Shown: one piece after another, positions 1-9,002 of the stretch
Position numbering within the stretch: the stretch's first letter is position 1
Layout: the number at the start of each line of letters is the position of its first letter
Assembly: GCF_009758205.1 (NCBI RefSeq)
Contig: NZ_WRXN01000009.1
Span: 1-64,000 of the forward strand
Reading direction: 5' to 3'
DNA length: 64,000 nt
Source of the DNA: Chitinophaga tropicalis
GTDB lineage: Bacteria > Bacteroidota > Bacteroidia > Chitinophagales > Chitinophagaceae
Position numbers and translations under genes: made by a program
The notes under the pieces: model-generated
Told to the model about the DNA's origin: nothing
What the model saw: only the letters and a program-made list of their open reading frames with translations
Databases searched by the model: none

Positions 1-125
1 GATTTACCTTAGGCTTCCTTCAGATTCCTCCTCACGAAGGACACCCTTGCCATCGGTTAACGCTTCCCACTATCAAGGCGCGTTCGGGACTTACACCCTA
101 GAGTTTGCGCCCGTGCCGGGCGCAC
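1..125 (-). mobile_element. Group II intron, 5' end (class C type), partial
   Basis: Read on the minus strand from 125 towards 1, the sequence begins with the group II 5' consensus GUGCG. It continues with class C domain I landmarks I recall from Bacillus halodurans B.h.I1: a GCCCGGCACGGGCGC stem, a segment AGGGTGTAAGTCCCGAAC, then GCAAGGGTGTCC and GGAATCTGAAGGAAGC. The ribozyme core, the reverse transcriptase and the 3' end lie outside the window. The intron starts 8 nt after the stem of the lptD terminator and in the same direction. Class C introns are known to insert after intrinsic terminators. Identification is by remembered motifs; no covariance search was run. Confidence 0.85.
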
Positions 126-132
126 CATCAAG

Positions 133-166
133 AAGAAGGGTATTGCCAACTGACAATACCCTTCTT
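133..166 (-). terminator. lptD terminator; intron target hairpin
   Basis: A perfect 13-bp inverted repeat (133-145 with 154-166) with an 8-nt loop lies just downstream of the lptD stop codon. On the minus strand the stem ends in a pyrimidine-rich TTCTTCTT, and the group II intron begins 8 nt later. Confidence 0.8.
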
Positions 167-182
167 TATATAACATAAATAG

Positions 183-2966
183 CTAGAGATCATAGAACGT
201 TCGCGATCGATTGATCCTGAGGTCCCGCAATATCCCCGACTTCGGACTGATAGTGATACTGAACTGACGATACGTACCAATCGGTATCAGGTTGATAGAC
301 ATCTGCCAGCAGTGCAGATCGCGGGAAATGTATATGGTAGTATATGCCAGCTGCCTGTTAATGAAGTCAAAACCGCTGTTCATACCTATCTTCCATTTAG
401 GCGTCAGGCTGAAATCACCGTTAAAGCTCAGGTACTGGTTAAAGGATGTCACCACCCCGCCGGAATCCGGTATGATCGTTTTACTGTAAGACAAGCTATA
501 AGACAGGTCCAGCTTCCACGGAATATCAAAGTCTACATACTCTCCCGGGTTCTTCCTCACAGCCGCCAGCTGACGTTGCTGTGCCTGGAAGGCAGCATCT
601 GTGCTCTGCTCATTCTCCAGGTTCTGTATCTCCTGCTCTTTTGCCTTACTCTTTTTATCTGACGACTGGAAAGAGGTGCTCATCGCAATAGTTCCACTCG
701 TTAAGCGGCCCAGGCTGAAACTCCCCTCCTGCCATACATACTTATCCAGCCTTTTTCCTCTGGCATTAACCACGTAAGGATCTATATTACCGCTGGCCGT
801 GATATTCAGCTTATCGAACAGGTTGGTACGGGCATAAATGTTGAACGTAGACAGCTTAAAGCTATCTGCCAGCAGGTTGTAAGAGCCGGTAATACCAAAA
901 CCATCCAGCAGCTTGATCTTCTTCTCTTTATTGGCCGATGTATCTTTTTTGGAAAAGACCTTCATTTCCAGGTTGTTATCCAGACCAAAGGAGATCGATC
1001 CCGATCGTCCTTCAGAAGGTACACCCACAGATGAACTGGTATAATATGATTGCCTGATGCTATCCCCACCCCTGTTATATCTCAGATCGTAATACGCACT
1101 TCTGGCCAGGTCAGGCTGATAACTTGCACTCAGCGTAGGCCTCATTACGTGCCTGATAGCCTTGATCTTGGAATTTTTACCAAACTGGTACATACCATAC
1201 AAAGCTGTAGAAAGCGATATGCTGGCGCTTGCCTGTCTGGCAGCAAAGAAACCAGCCTGGTATGTAGTATCTATACCACCCACGGAGTCTATACTTACAC
1301 GCTTGGTATCATTCCAGGTACGGATAGTCTTTTTGGTATACCAGTATTCCGCATAACTGACACCTGGTGAAAGCGTAAAGTTCTTCATAACGGGTATAGA
1401 GAACGAAATAGGTACATTATGTTTCATTCCTGACTGCAAGGCGTCAAACATCTTTGACTTACCAAAAACAGAGTCCTTGAAAGTCACGTTGTTAGCCAGC
1501 GTAGTAGTATACCCAATACCCAGCTTATGATACCATTTAGCCTTACCTACCACTTCCTTGGGCTGGAAAGGATACAGCGTATTTACTGTAAATGTAGCCG
1601 CGGGAAAAGATATACTTACATCACGCGTACTCAGGTTCTGAGAGTGTGTAAGACCGGCTGTAAAGTTATACGGCTTTCCCTGCCATGTCTTGGAGAACGT
1701 GATAGAGGAACCGATGTTATTATTTACGCGTGTAGAGTAGTCATAAACGTTGTACGTATTATAACTGGAGGTACCGAAGTTCACGCTGGCGCCAAAGTTT
1801 ACGCCAGGACGGGCCTTGCTGTCCATACTATGGTTCCAGGTAACACGGAAGTCACGTGACCGGCTAAACTCAGTCTTTACCGACGGGTCTCCGAAACGGG
1901 TATTGGCAAAGCTGAGCGTCATACCACCATTATAATGGTAGCGTTTCCGGTAGGTAGGGCTGGCTGTCAGCGACCAGCTGCCGTAAGAATATACATCCCC
2001 ACGGATGGTCAGGTCCATATTATCCCCCAATCCCAGGTAATAACCACCATTTTCCAGGCCCATACCCTTCTGGGCATTCACCACATAGCCAGGTACCAGG
2101 ATACCGGAAGCCTGTCCGTGGGTGATAGGGAATATGGCAAAAGGTATAAATAAAGGTGTGGGTACCCCTTCAATTTCCAGGTTAGCGGGACCGGAAATCA
2201 CCAGTTTATCAGGTATCACCTTTATCTTACGGGCCCTGAACTGGAAGTGCGGGGTATCCAGGTTACAGGTGGTATACCCGTTCCTGAAGCCGAAAATACT
2301 GTTGTCAGGGGCCCTTTTGGTCTGTTCGCTATGCACGTACCCCTCTCCGTACTGGGAGCGGGTATGGTAGATCTTGGCCCTCTGGGTATTGATATTATAT
2401 CTTAAGGTATCTGAATCAAAAGCCTGACCGGCGTCTTCCAGCTGCGGGCGGCCATAAGGATTACCACTGGTGTCCGTAGCTGTGGTAGCCTCCATGATGC
2501 CGGTGCTCTGGCTGTAGTTCATACGCTCTGCAGAGAGGGATGTTTTCTTATATTTGGTATTGGCCGTTCCATAGAAGTAGAACTTTTTGTCCGGCACCAC
2601 CAGTATGATAGAGTCCTTCGCTTTATAGGTAATAGGCGCATCCAGGCTGTCTTTAGACAATTTAGGCCCGTTTAAATGAAGGCTGTCGGTCCCCGTACTG
2701 TCTGTATACGCAGGAATACTGTCTGTAGAGGGCAGATTTGCCTTAACAGGTTTCAAAGTGTCCCTGATGGTATTTACCTTTGAAGAATCAGGAACTTTGC
2801 CGGCAGGCACCGTATCTGTGAAACTTTTGTTAAAAAGGAAGGAGCCATCTGGCGTGGGACTGGCAACAGCGTTAATAATAAAAGGAATGACTATTATTAT
2901 ACCGGCAAAAAGCAGGTATATCTGTCGCAAAAACTTTTTATAATTATTTTTGTGATTCAGGTGCAT
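183..2966 (-). CDS. lptD: LPS assembly outer-membrane protein LptD
   Basis: This 927-aa protein is the outer-membrane translocon that places lipopolysaccharide in the outer leaflet. After an N-terminal hydrophobic segment (about residues 13-36) and a Thr/Asp/Ser-rich linker comes an OstA/LptA-like jelly-roll. It is followed by the conserved stretch around residues 220-300 (CNLDTPHFQFRARKIKVIP, then PLFIPFAIFPI) that marks LptD, and a long C-terminal beta-barrel rich in alternating aromatic residues. The size fits Bacteroidota LptD. It is divergent from the amidase-mlaD-OstA-like operon, which supplies related envelope functions. The ATG at 2966 lies about 15 nt downstream of a good -7 element. 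Confidence 0.93.
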   Translation of the reverse strand: MHLNHKNNYKKFLRQIYLLFAGIIIVIPFIINAVASPTPDGSFLFNKSFTDTVPAGKVPDSSKVNTIRDTLKPVKANLPSTDSIPAYTDSTGTDSLHLNGPKLSKDSLDAPITYKAKDSIILVVPDKKFYFYGTANTKYKKTSLSAERMNYSQSTGIMEATTATDTSGNPYGRPQLEDAGQAFDSDTLRYNINTQRAKIYHTRSQYGEGYVHSEQTKRAPDNSIFGFRNGYTTCNLDTPHFQFRARKIKVIPDKLVISGPANLEIEGVPTPLFIPFAIFPITHGQASGILVPGYVVNAQKGMGLENGGYYLGLGDNMDLTIRGDVYSYGSWSLTASPTYRKRYHYNGGMTLSFANTRFGDPSVKTEFSRSRDFRVTWNHSMDSKARPGVNFGASVNFGTSSYNTYNVYDYSTRVNNNIGSSITFSKTWQGKPYNFTAGLTHSQNLSTRDVSISFPAATFTVNTLYPFQPKEVVGKAKWYHKLGIGYTTTLANNVTFKDSVFGKSKMFDALQSGMKHNVPISFSIPVMKNFTLSPGVSYAEYWYTKKTIRTWNDTKRVSIDSVGGIDTTYQAGFFAARQASASISLSTALYGMYQFGKNSKIKAIRHVMRPTLSASYQPDLARSAYYDLRYNRGGDSIRQSYYTSSSVGVPSEGRSGSISFGLDNNLEMKVFSKKDTSANKEKKIKLLDGFGITGSYNLLADSFKLSTFNIYARTNLFDKLNITASGNIDPYVVNARGKRLDKYVWQEGSFSLGRLTSGTIAMSTSFQSSDKKSKAKEQEIQNLENEQSTDAAFQAQQRQLAAVRKNPGEYVDFDIPWKLDLSYSLSYSKTIIPDSGGVVTSFNQYLSFNGDFSLTPKWKIGMNSGFDFINRQLAYTTIYISRDLHCWQMSINLIPIGTYRQFSITISPKSGILRDLRINRSRTFYDL

Positions 2967-2980
2967 GTGTTAAGCGGGCA

Positions 2981-2988
2981 CAAACCTA
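2981..2988 (-). promoter_or_regulatory. lptD promoter -7 element
   Basis: TAGGTTTG on the minus strand matches the Bacteroidota -7 consensus TAnnTTTG, 14 nt before the lptD ATG. No convincing -33 TTTG is seen at the usual spacing. Confidence 0.6.
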
Positions 2989-3170
2989 CAAGATTTTATA
3001 CAAATTATTATCAATTGTAAAACGAAAAAGAGTGCAAGGCCGAACAAAGCATCTAATCATTTTCAGCTTTCAATTTACATCCGAAGGCTTAAGGATCAAA
3101 ACACAAGCTACGAACTGCGGACAATTTAACAAACTACTAACGCCCATTAAAATATAATAAAAACTGAGTC

Positions 3171-4787
3171 ATGCGCTGGAACCGATTTTGGATTTTTTTA
3201 GGATGTGCCATCTTTCTTGGAAGTATTATTCTTTACGCAGCCAATCGCCCTGTCATCAGCGGAAAGCAGCAACCTCCCCTCAGGACCATTGTCATAGATC
3301 CCGGTCATAGCGCCCAGACTCCCGGTGCACGCGGTAAATATTCTACGGAAGAAGAAGTTGTGCTGGATGTGGCCCTGAAACTGGGCAAATTGATCGAGGC
3401 CAATATGAAGGATGTACGCGTTGTGTATACACGTAAAAACAGGAATGCCCTGGCGGGTACCCTCCGGGCCGACCTTAACGAAAGAGCAATTATTGCCAAC
3501 AGGGAAAAAGGAGACCTTTTTATATCTATTCACTGTAACTCTGCTGGCCCTACCCGCAGGGTAACCGGCTATAAAACAGTATATGTTAAGAAAGGTAAGC
3601 GTAAAGTGCCTGTAAAGAAGGCCATTTATGCCACCTCCCCCAGCACGGCAAAAGGTACTGAAACGTACGTATGGGCAACGGGAAAGAACAATGCCAAGAC
3701 AGAATCACTGAAAGAAAGCTCCGTTATCATGCTGGACGCCAATTCTGAAGATGCCAATTCCGTACTGGATATGAGCGATCCGGAGACCTTTATATTATTA
3801 AACACCCTCAGGAACGCATACTTTGACCAGAGCCTCCGTCTCTCCACTCTTATTGAAGACGAGTTCACCAACGTAGGCCGTATCAGCCGCGGAGCCCGTC
3901 AGCGTGACGAGAAAGGTATCTGGGTACTGCAGGCTACCGCCATGCCAAGCGTACTGGTGGAACTTGGCTTTATCAGCAATCCCGAGGAAGAAGAATACCT
4001 GAACTCAGACGATGGCCAGCAGGAAGCTGCCAGCTGCATCTACAAAGCCATCAAACGCTATAAAGACGAACTGGGAAGATACAGCTCTCCGGAAGACCGC
4101 CAGGCCGCCCCTGCAGAGTCCACCCCTGCCCCTGTCACTAAGAACAAAGGCAAGAACAACGCTGGCAGAAAACCGGCAACTATAGCCAAAAACCAGGGCA
4201 CCCGGAAAAACGAACAGAAAGAAACCGTTACCTCCCGTAAAGACTATGATTATAATGTACAGCTGCTGGTGAGCGATAAAACCTATACCCGCAACGCCTC
4301 CATATTTCATACACTACGGGGCACTATCCGGAAGGTGCCTGTCGTCATAAACAGGAAAAAGACAAATAAATATATCTGGGGTGGCTTTAAGTCCCAGACG
4401 GAAGCCACCGCTGCCTTGCGACGCGCAAAGCAGGTGGGCTTCCGTAAAGCGGTGCTCATATCCCCCGAAGGAGAAACACAGCTGGCCGCAATCACTCCCA
4501 AAACAAATACATTCTCAAATACTTCTAAATCAGTCTCTTCTTCCTATAATATCCAGTTAGTGATCACAGAAAAGACCTACACCCGTTCAGCATCAGTGTT
4601 CACTAACCTCCGTGGTACCATCAGGAGAGTACCCGTTGTTATTAACAGGAAAAAACTCAATAAATATGTATGGGAAGGTTTCAAAACTGAAAAAGAAGCC
4701 AATACTGCCCTAAATAAAGCCAAAAAAGCGGGATTCTGGAATGCCTCTGTAGTATCCCCAAACGATAACACTCTGGCCCGCCGTTAA
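3171..4787 (+). CDS. N-acetylmuramoyl-L-alanine amidase with two C-terminal SPOR-like repeats
   Basis: This 538-aa zinc amidase cleaves the amide bond between MurNAc and the stem peptide in the periplasm. An uncleaved-looking N-terminal membrane segment (residues 5-24) precedes an Amidase_3 domain. Likely zinc ligands are H46 (in IDPGHS), E60 and H121 (in SIHCNS); the catalytic glutamate is E264 in VELGFISN. A Lys/Ala/Pro-rich linker (about 290-355) leads to two near-identical modules of about 77 residues starting near 360 and 458, each with a YTRxASxFxxLRGTIR core. They resemble SPOR peptidoglycan-binding domains. It heads the operon with mlaD and the OstA-like gene. Confidence 0.9.
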   Translation: MRWNRFWIFLGCAIFLGSIILYAANRPVISGKQQPPLRTIVIDPGHSAQTPGARGKYSTEEEVVLDVALKLGKLIEANMKDVRVVYTRKNRNALAGTLRADLNERAIIANREKGDLFISIHCNSAGPTRRVTGYKTVYVKKGKRKVPVKKAIYATSPSTAKGTETYVWATGKNNAKTESLKESSVIMLDANSEDANSVLDMSDPETFILLNTLRNAYFDQSLRLSTLIEDEFTNVGRISRGARQRDEKGIWVLQATAMPSVLVELGFISNPEEEEYLNSDDGQQEAASCIYKAIKRYKDELGRYSSPEDRQAAPAESTPAPVTKNKGKNNAGRKPATIAKNQGTRKNEQKETVTSRKDYDYNVQLLVSDKTYTRNASIFHTLRGTIRKVPVVINRKKTNKYIWGGFKSQTEATAALRRAKQVGFRKAVLISPEGETQLAAITPKTNTFSNTSKSVSSSYNIQLVITEKTYTRSASVFTNLRGTIRRVPVVINRKKLNKYVWEGFKTEKEANTALNKAKKAGFWNASVVSPNDNTLARR

Positions 4788-4910
4788 TCCTACCCCTGCA
4801 ATACACCACTGCATTAGCCCCTTCCCTCAACCTACTTACACTTTTACAAAGATTTTCCGCTTTATTCCCTGGTATTGAAAACCCGGTATCAGATTTGGTA
4901 TTGTTTTGTT

Positions 4911-4918
4911 TATTTTTG
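4911..4918 (+). promoter_or_regulatory. mlaD promoter -7 element
   Basis: TATTTTTG matches TAnnTTTG 22 nt before the ATG at 4940. It suggests mlaD has its own promoter besides any read-through from the amidase gene. It also argues against an upstream start at 4895. Confidence 0.5.
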
Positions 4919-4939
4919 CACGAACGTATAACGTATTCT

Positions 4940-5938
4940 ATGTTTAAAGTATCGAACGAAACCAAAGTAGGCGTACTTGCGGCGCTAGCCATCGCAATGC
5001 TGATATTGGGTTTTAACTTGTTAAAGGGCAAAAGCCTTTTCTCAAAAAGTAAGACTATTTATGCTGTATATACCCAGGTGAACGGACTCCAGCCCTCTGC
5101 CACAGTTCAGGTGAACGGCCTTGTAGTAGGAAGTGTGGCTAACCTTGACCTCATGGACCAGAAAGCCGGTAAAATATTGGTAACTATCAGGATCACAAAA
5201 AAAATTGACATCCCTTATAATTCTGTAGCACGTATCACTAGTGACCTTCTCGGCACCAAAGCTGTACAGATCGACTTTGGTAACGCTAATGAATATCTTA
5301 AAGATAAAGATACCATCTACGCAGCAGTTGATGGTTCCATCACTGACGCTCTGAAGGAACAGCTTAATCCGCTGGTGAAAAAACTGGAAGGCACACTGGG
5401 ATCTGTTGATTCTGTGCTTCTTACAGTAAATTCTATCTTTGATACCACTACCAAAGGTAACCTGCGTCAGGCCATTGGCCACCTGAACACCACTATGAGC
5501 AATTTTACCAGGACTTCCGCATCCCTCAACAACATGCTGGATCCCGATCATGGTAACGTAAAAGCTACCTTCGATAACCTGGAATCACTCACGGCCAATC
5601 TGAAAAATAATAACGATAAGATCACAGCTATCCTTGGCAATGCCGAAAAAACTACGGCAGCACTGGCTAACGGACAACTGGACAAAACGCTTGCAGAACT
5701 GCAGCAAATGGCTACACGCCTCAACGAAACGCTTGCTAAGCTGAACAGCACCGATGGTACTGCCGGAATGCTCCTGAACGATAAGAAAGCATATTACAAT
5801 CTTCAGAATTCGCTTAACAGTCTGAATAAGCTGCTGGAAGACCTTCGCATAAATCCAAAACGGTACGTGCATTTCTCTCTGTTCGGCAAAAAGTCCAAAG
5901 TACAGCCCATACCATCTGACACCGCAAAGGCACTATGA
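4940..5938 (+). CDS. MlaD/MCE family protein
   Basis: This 332-aa protein has one N-terminal membrane anchor (residues 10-28) and an MCE domain (about 36-115), beginning with a YAVYTQVNGLQPSATVQVNG core. An alpha-helical, Asn/Leu-rich tail (about 150-320) follows. MCE proteins are periplasmic lipid-binding subunits of Mla-type ABC systems that move phospholipid between membranes. I chose the ATG at 4940 because the sequence upstream holds a promoter element and because MFKVSNETKVG is the usual family N-terminus. The last codons overlap the next gene by ATGA. The cognate ABC permease and ATPase are not in this window. Confidence 0.88.
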   Translation: MFKVSNETKVGVLAALAIAMLILGFNLLKGKSLFSKSKTIYAVYTQVNGLQPSATVQVNGLVVGSVANLDLMDQKAGKILVTIRITKKIDIPYNSVARITSDLLGTKAVQIDFGNANEYLKDKDTIYAAVDGSITDALKEQLNPLVKKLEGTLGSVDSVLLTVNSIFDTTTKGNLRQAIGHLNTTMSNFTRTSASLNNMLDPDHGNVKATFDNLESLTANLKNNNDKITAILGNAEKTTAALANGQLDKTLAELQQMATRLNETLAKLNSTDGTAGMLLNDKKAYYNLQNSLNSLNKLLEDLRINPKRYVHFSLFGKKSKVQPIPSDTAKAL

Positions 5939-7740
5939 TTTTGAAAAAGAAGCAATTAGCAAGATACGGGCTTATCCTGGCAGGGATCTGTCTGGGCTGG
6001 CTACTACCCGCCTCCGCCCAGGAGACTAAGGACGATACCACAAGGGTGATCCACATCATCCAATCCGATAAACTGAACGTGATCACGAAAGACAGTGTAC
6101 AGCTGAACAGGTTTATCGGTAACGCCATTTTCCGCCAGGCCAATACCTTGTTTTATTGCGACAGCGCCCTCATTAACAGGGCCGCCAACATACTGGATGC
6201 CTACGGTCATATTCATATTAACCAGGCAGATAGTATTCATATCTATGGTGAATACCTTCATTATGAAGGAAATACCAAAATAGCCACGCTCAGGGATAAT
6301 GCCCGTCTTACTGACAATAAGATCGTCCTTTCCGGCCCCGAGCTGGAATACGATATGGGCGCCAGGATAGGCACCTACACACAGGGAGGTAAACTGGTGA
6401 ACGGCAGCAGCGTACTGACCAGCCAGGAAGGCTATTACTATGCTGATACCAAAGACGTGTATTTCAATAATAATGTACTGCTTGTAGATCCGGAATACAC
6501 ACTTACCACAGATACATTATTATATAATACAGAAACAAAAATTGCCACTATCATGGCCCCTACCACCATCAATGACGGTAAAACGGTCATGTATACTACT
6601 TCCGGCGATTATAACACCGAAACCGGCCAGGGCAATTTTGACAGTCGCCCTACCATCGAAGACAGCACTGCCACTATCACGGCAGACAGGATCACAATGG
6701 ACAAACGTACCGGCCTGGCATTCGCTACCGGCAACATGGTCTACCGCGATACCGCACAGAAAATGACACTGCTTTCCAACTATGGAACGGTAAACCAGGT
6801 AAATAAAACCGTCCTGGCTACCCAACATCCGCTCATGATCCTGGAAAGAGAGAAAGATACCATGTATCTCACCGCAGACACCCTCTACTCTGCTGTTATT
6901 AAACGGGACAGCATTACCGTGGCGCCTGTAAAAACAGCCGGTACAATGCCGGACACGCTCACTGCCTCCGTTATACCAGACAGTACCGCAACGGTCAGGC
7001 CGGACAGCATAACAATTGTTGCGGCAGACAGCACAGCGGTGGTCCCGAAAGACTCCTCGCTGGCGTTACAGCCTCAACCACTGGCTATTAATGCTGATAC
7101 ATCATCAGCAAAAGACACTTCCGAGATCCGGTATATTATGGCCTGGCATCATGTACGCATCTTCTCCGACTCCCTGCAGGGCGTAGCAGACAGCGTCTAC
7201 TATTCCAGCAAAGATTCTATCTTCCGCTTCTACCGCAACCCGGTATTATGGGCCAATATGACCCAGCTAAGCGGAGACAGCATCTTCCTCTACACAAAAA
7301 ACCAGCAGGCAGATAAAATATTACTTGACCAGAACAGCCTGATCGTAAAAGAAGCAGGCCCGGAATTATATAACCAGATCAAGGGCAACCAGATAACAGG
7401 ATATTTTGCAGGTCAATCACTGGATTGGATGCATGTTGACGGAAATGCCGAAAGTATCTACTACATCCAGGACGATGATAAGGCCTTCATCAGCATGAAC
7501 AGAACGCTGAGTGGTATTATCAACATTTACTTCATGGAAGGCGAGCTGCATCATGTTACTTTCATCAAAGATCCGGAAGGCACCATGTACCCGTTTTCAC
7601 AACGTCCTGTAGAACAGACCCTTCTGGAAAATTTCCACTGGGATATACGCCGCCGGCCCAAAAGCAAATATGAGCTGATGGGAGATGTGAAGATAAAAGA
7701 AGAAGAGCCCCCGGCCACAAAAACTGATCAGGATTTCTAA
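5935..7740 (+). CDS. OstA-like (LptA-family) periplasmic protein
   Basis: This 601-aa secreted protein has a signal peptide ending near ASAQE (about residue 29). At least two OstA/LptA-type beta-jellyroll regions follow, seen as repeats of the pattern 'D-ximes-hydrophobic, YYxADT, LTTDTLLYNTETK'. LptA-like proteins form the periplasmic bridge that carries LPS to LptD. Between about residues 330 and 400 lies a low-complexity Asp/Ser/Thr/Pro insert. The ATG overlaps the mlaD stop (ATGA), so the two are translationally coupled. The pairing with divergent lptD supports a role in LPS transport; the exact function is inferred. Confidence 0.85.
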   Translation: MILKKKQLARYGLILAGICLGWLLPASAQETKDDTTRVIHIIQSDKLNVITKDSVQLNRFIGNAIFRQANTLFYCDSALINRAANILDAYGHIHINQADSIHIYGEYLHYEGNTKIATLRDNARLTDNKIVLSGPELEYDMGARIGTYTQGGKLVNGSSVLTSQEGYYYADTKDVYFNNNVLLVDPEYTLTTDTLLYNTETKIATIMAPTTINDGKTVMYTTSGDYNTETGQGNFDSRPTIEDSTATITADRITMDKRTGLAFATGNMVYRDTAQKMTLLSNYGTVNQVNKTVLATQHPLMILEREKDTMYLTADTLYSAVIKRDSITVAPVKTAGTMPDTLTASVIPDSTATVRPDSITIVAADSTAVVPKDSSLALQPQPLAINADTSSAKDTSEIRYIMAWHHVRIFSDSLQGVADSVYYSSKDSIFRFYRNPVLWANMTQLSGDSIFLYTKNQQADKILLDQNSLIVKEAGPELYNQIKGNQITGYFAGQSLDWMHVDGNAESIYYIQDDDKAFISMNRTLSGIINIYFMEGELHHVTFIKDPEGTMYPFSQRPVEQTLLENFHWDIRRRPKSKYELMGDVKIKEEEPPATKTDQDF

Positions 7741-7750
7741 ACCTTATATA

Positions 7751-7785
7751 AACGCTCCCGTCACTACAGACCGGAGCGTTTTTTT
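7751..7785 (+). terminator. Terminator after OstA-like gene
   Basis: AACGCTCC (7751-7758) pairs with GGAGCGTT (7773-7780), followed by a run of T. Confidence 0.85.
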
Positions 7786-7886
7786 ATGGTGTATAAAAAA
7801 TCTCCCTGATAAATACAACTCATTTACATTAAAAAAATAATAATTTGTATCTTGGCACCGTTATTGCGAAGCATTTGCCGAAACCA

Positions 7887-8348
7887 ATGAAAAAAAGTCT
7901 GTTCATAACCCTGCTGCTTGGAGTCTGCGTTTTTAACGCACATGCTCAGACAAAAAGTAATCTGCAAGCCGGCTTACGCCTCGGATTACCTTTTGGCGGT
8001 ACTGCGCGTTATTTTCTGAACGATGCAAATGGCCTGGAAGCGATAGCCGGCGGTTATGCCCATACCTTTACCGTAACCGCCCTGTATGAGCACTATTTCG
8101 ACCTCTCTGCCCTTACTACTGAGGGTTTTGCATGGTTTATAGGAGGTGGTGCACATATGGGAAGCAGAGAAACAGATGGCAACGTGAAATTTATAGGGGG
8201 AGTGGACGGGATTGCAGGAATTGATTACACATTCCCAACATTTCCGCTAAACCTGAGTCTGGACTGGAAGCCTGCCATTCACTTCAACACATCGTCAGAT
8301 CTCGCTGATTTTGCTATTTCTGTAAGATATACTTTCGGCAGACGATAA
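7887..8348 (+). CDS. Small outer-membrane beta-barrel protein, secreted
   Basis: This 153-aa protein has a clear signal peptide (MKKSLFITLLLGVCVFNAHAQ) and a body of alternating hydrophobic/polar strands, with a glycine-rich FIGGGAHMG segment and a final aromatic residue pattern typical of small barrels. I chose the ATG at 7887, because the extension to 7845 would put residues in front of the signal peptide. It resembles the next gene (shared FxGGGAHxG, DGIxGxxY), so the two are probably paralogues. Specific function unknown. Confidence 0.75.
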   Translation: MKKSLFITLLLGVCVFNAHAQTKSNLQAGLRLGLPFGGTARYFLNDANGLEAIAGGYAHTFTVTALYEHYFDLSALTTEGFAWFIGGGAHMGSRETDGNVKFIGGVDGIAGIDYTFPTFPLNLSLDWKPAIHFNTSSDLADFAISVRYTFGRR

Positions 8349-8382
8349 AACCATCATTAAAAATTTTAAACCAGATACATTT

Positions 8383-8895
8383 ATGAAACAACTTGTGTTA
8401 TTATTAGGTCTGTGTACAATCTTAACAGTACAGACAAATGCACAAAAAAGATCGGCTACGAACTATCAGACCGGAATTGGTCTCAGAGTGAACCCATGGA
8501 TGGCAGGATTTACCATCAAACATTTCGTTAAAGGTCCTCATGCAATAGAAGGCATTGTTGCCTCCAACTTTGCACATGACGAGAACGTTACCTTTACCTT
8601 CCTGTACGAATATCACTGGCAGCTGGGACAACCGGATTTCCGTCTGTTTGCCGGCGGTGGTGCACATATTGGTATATATGACCGCTGGTATTATGACCGT
8701 GAACGCTACTATGAGCATGGGGACGGTGCTTACGTATCTCCGGGCCTGGACGGTATCATCGGTCTTGAATACAGGTTCAAGAAAATACCTCTGGCTATAA
8801 GCGGCGACCTGAAGCCTTACTTTAACTTCACCGGCGGACATAAATTCTATGGAGAGCAGATCGGTGGAGCTACTGCAAGATGGACATTCAGATAA
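8383..8895 (+). CDS. Small outer-membrane beta-barrel protein, paralogue
   Basis: This 170-aa protein has a signal peptide (about residues 1-20, ending TNAQ) and a compact beta-rich body with GIGLRVNPWMAG, LFAGGGAHIG and SPGLDGIIGLEYRF motifs. It shares layout and motifs with the gene 34 bp upstream and is probably co-transcribed with it. The pattern suits an eight-stranded barrel, but no ligand or partner is evident. Confidence 0.75.
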   Translation: MKQLVLLLGLCTILTVQTNAQKRSATNYQTGIGLRVNPWMAGFTIKHFVKGPHAIEGIVASNFAHDENVTFTFLYEYHWQLGQPDFRLFAGGGAHIGIYDRWYYDRERYYEHGDGAYVSPGLDGIIGLEYRFKKIPLAISGDLKPYFNFTGGHKFYGEQIGGATARWTFR

Positions 8896-8920
8896 TCTTT
8901 TAGTATAAAAGAACTTTAGA

Positions 8921-8961
8921 GCGACCATCCCCGGATAAAACCGGAGATGGTCGCCTTTTTT
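8921..8961 (+). terminator. Terminator after the two barrel genes
   Basis: GCGACCATCCCCGG pairs with CCGGAGATGGTCGC (one mismatch), followed by seven T. Confidence 0.85.
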
Positions 8962-9002
8962 TATTTATATTTATAATCTTTGCCCTGCGGGCGATATTGG
9001 CT

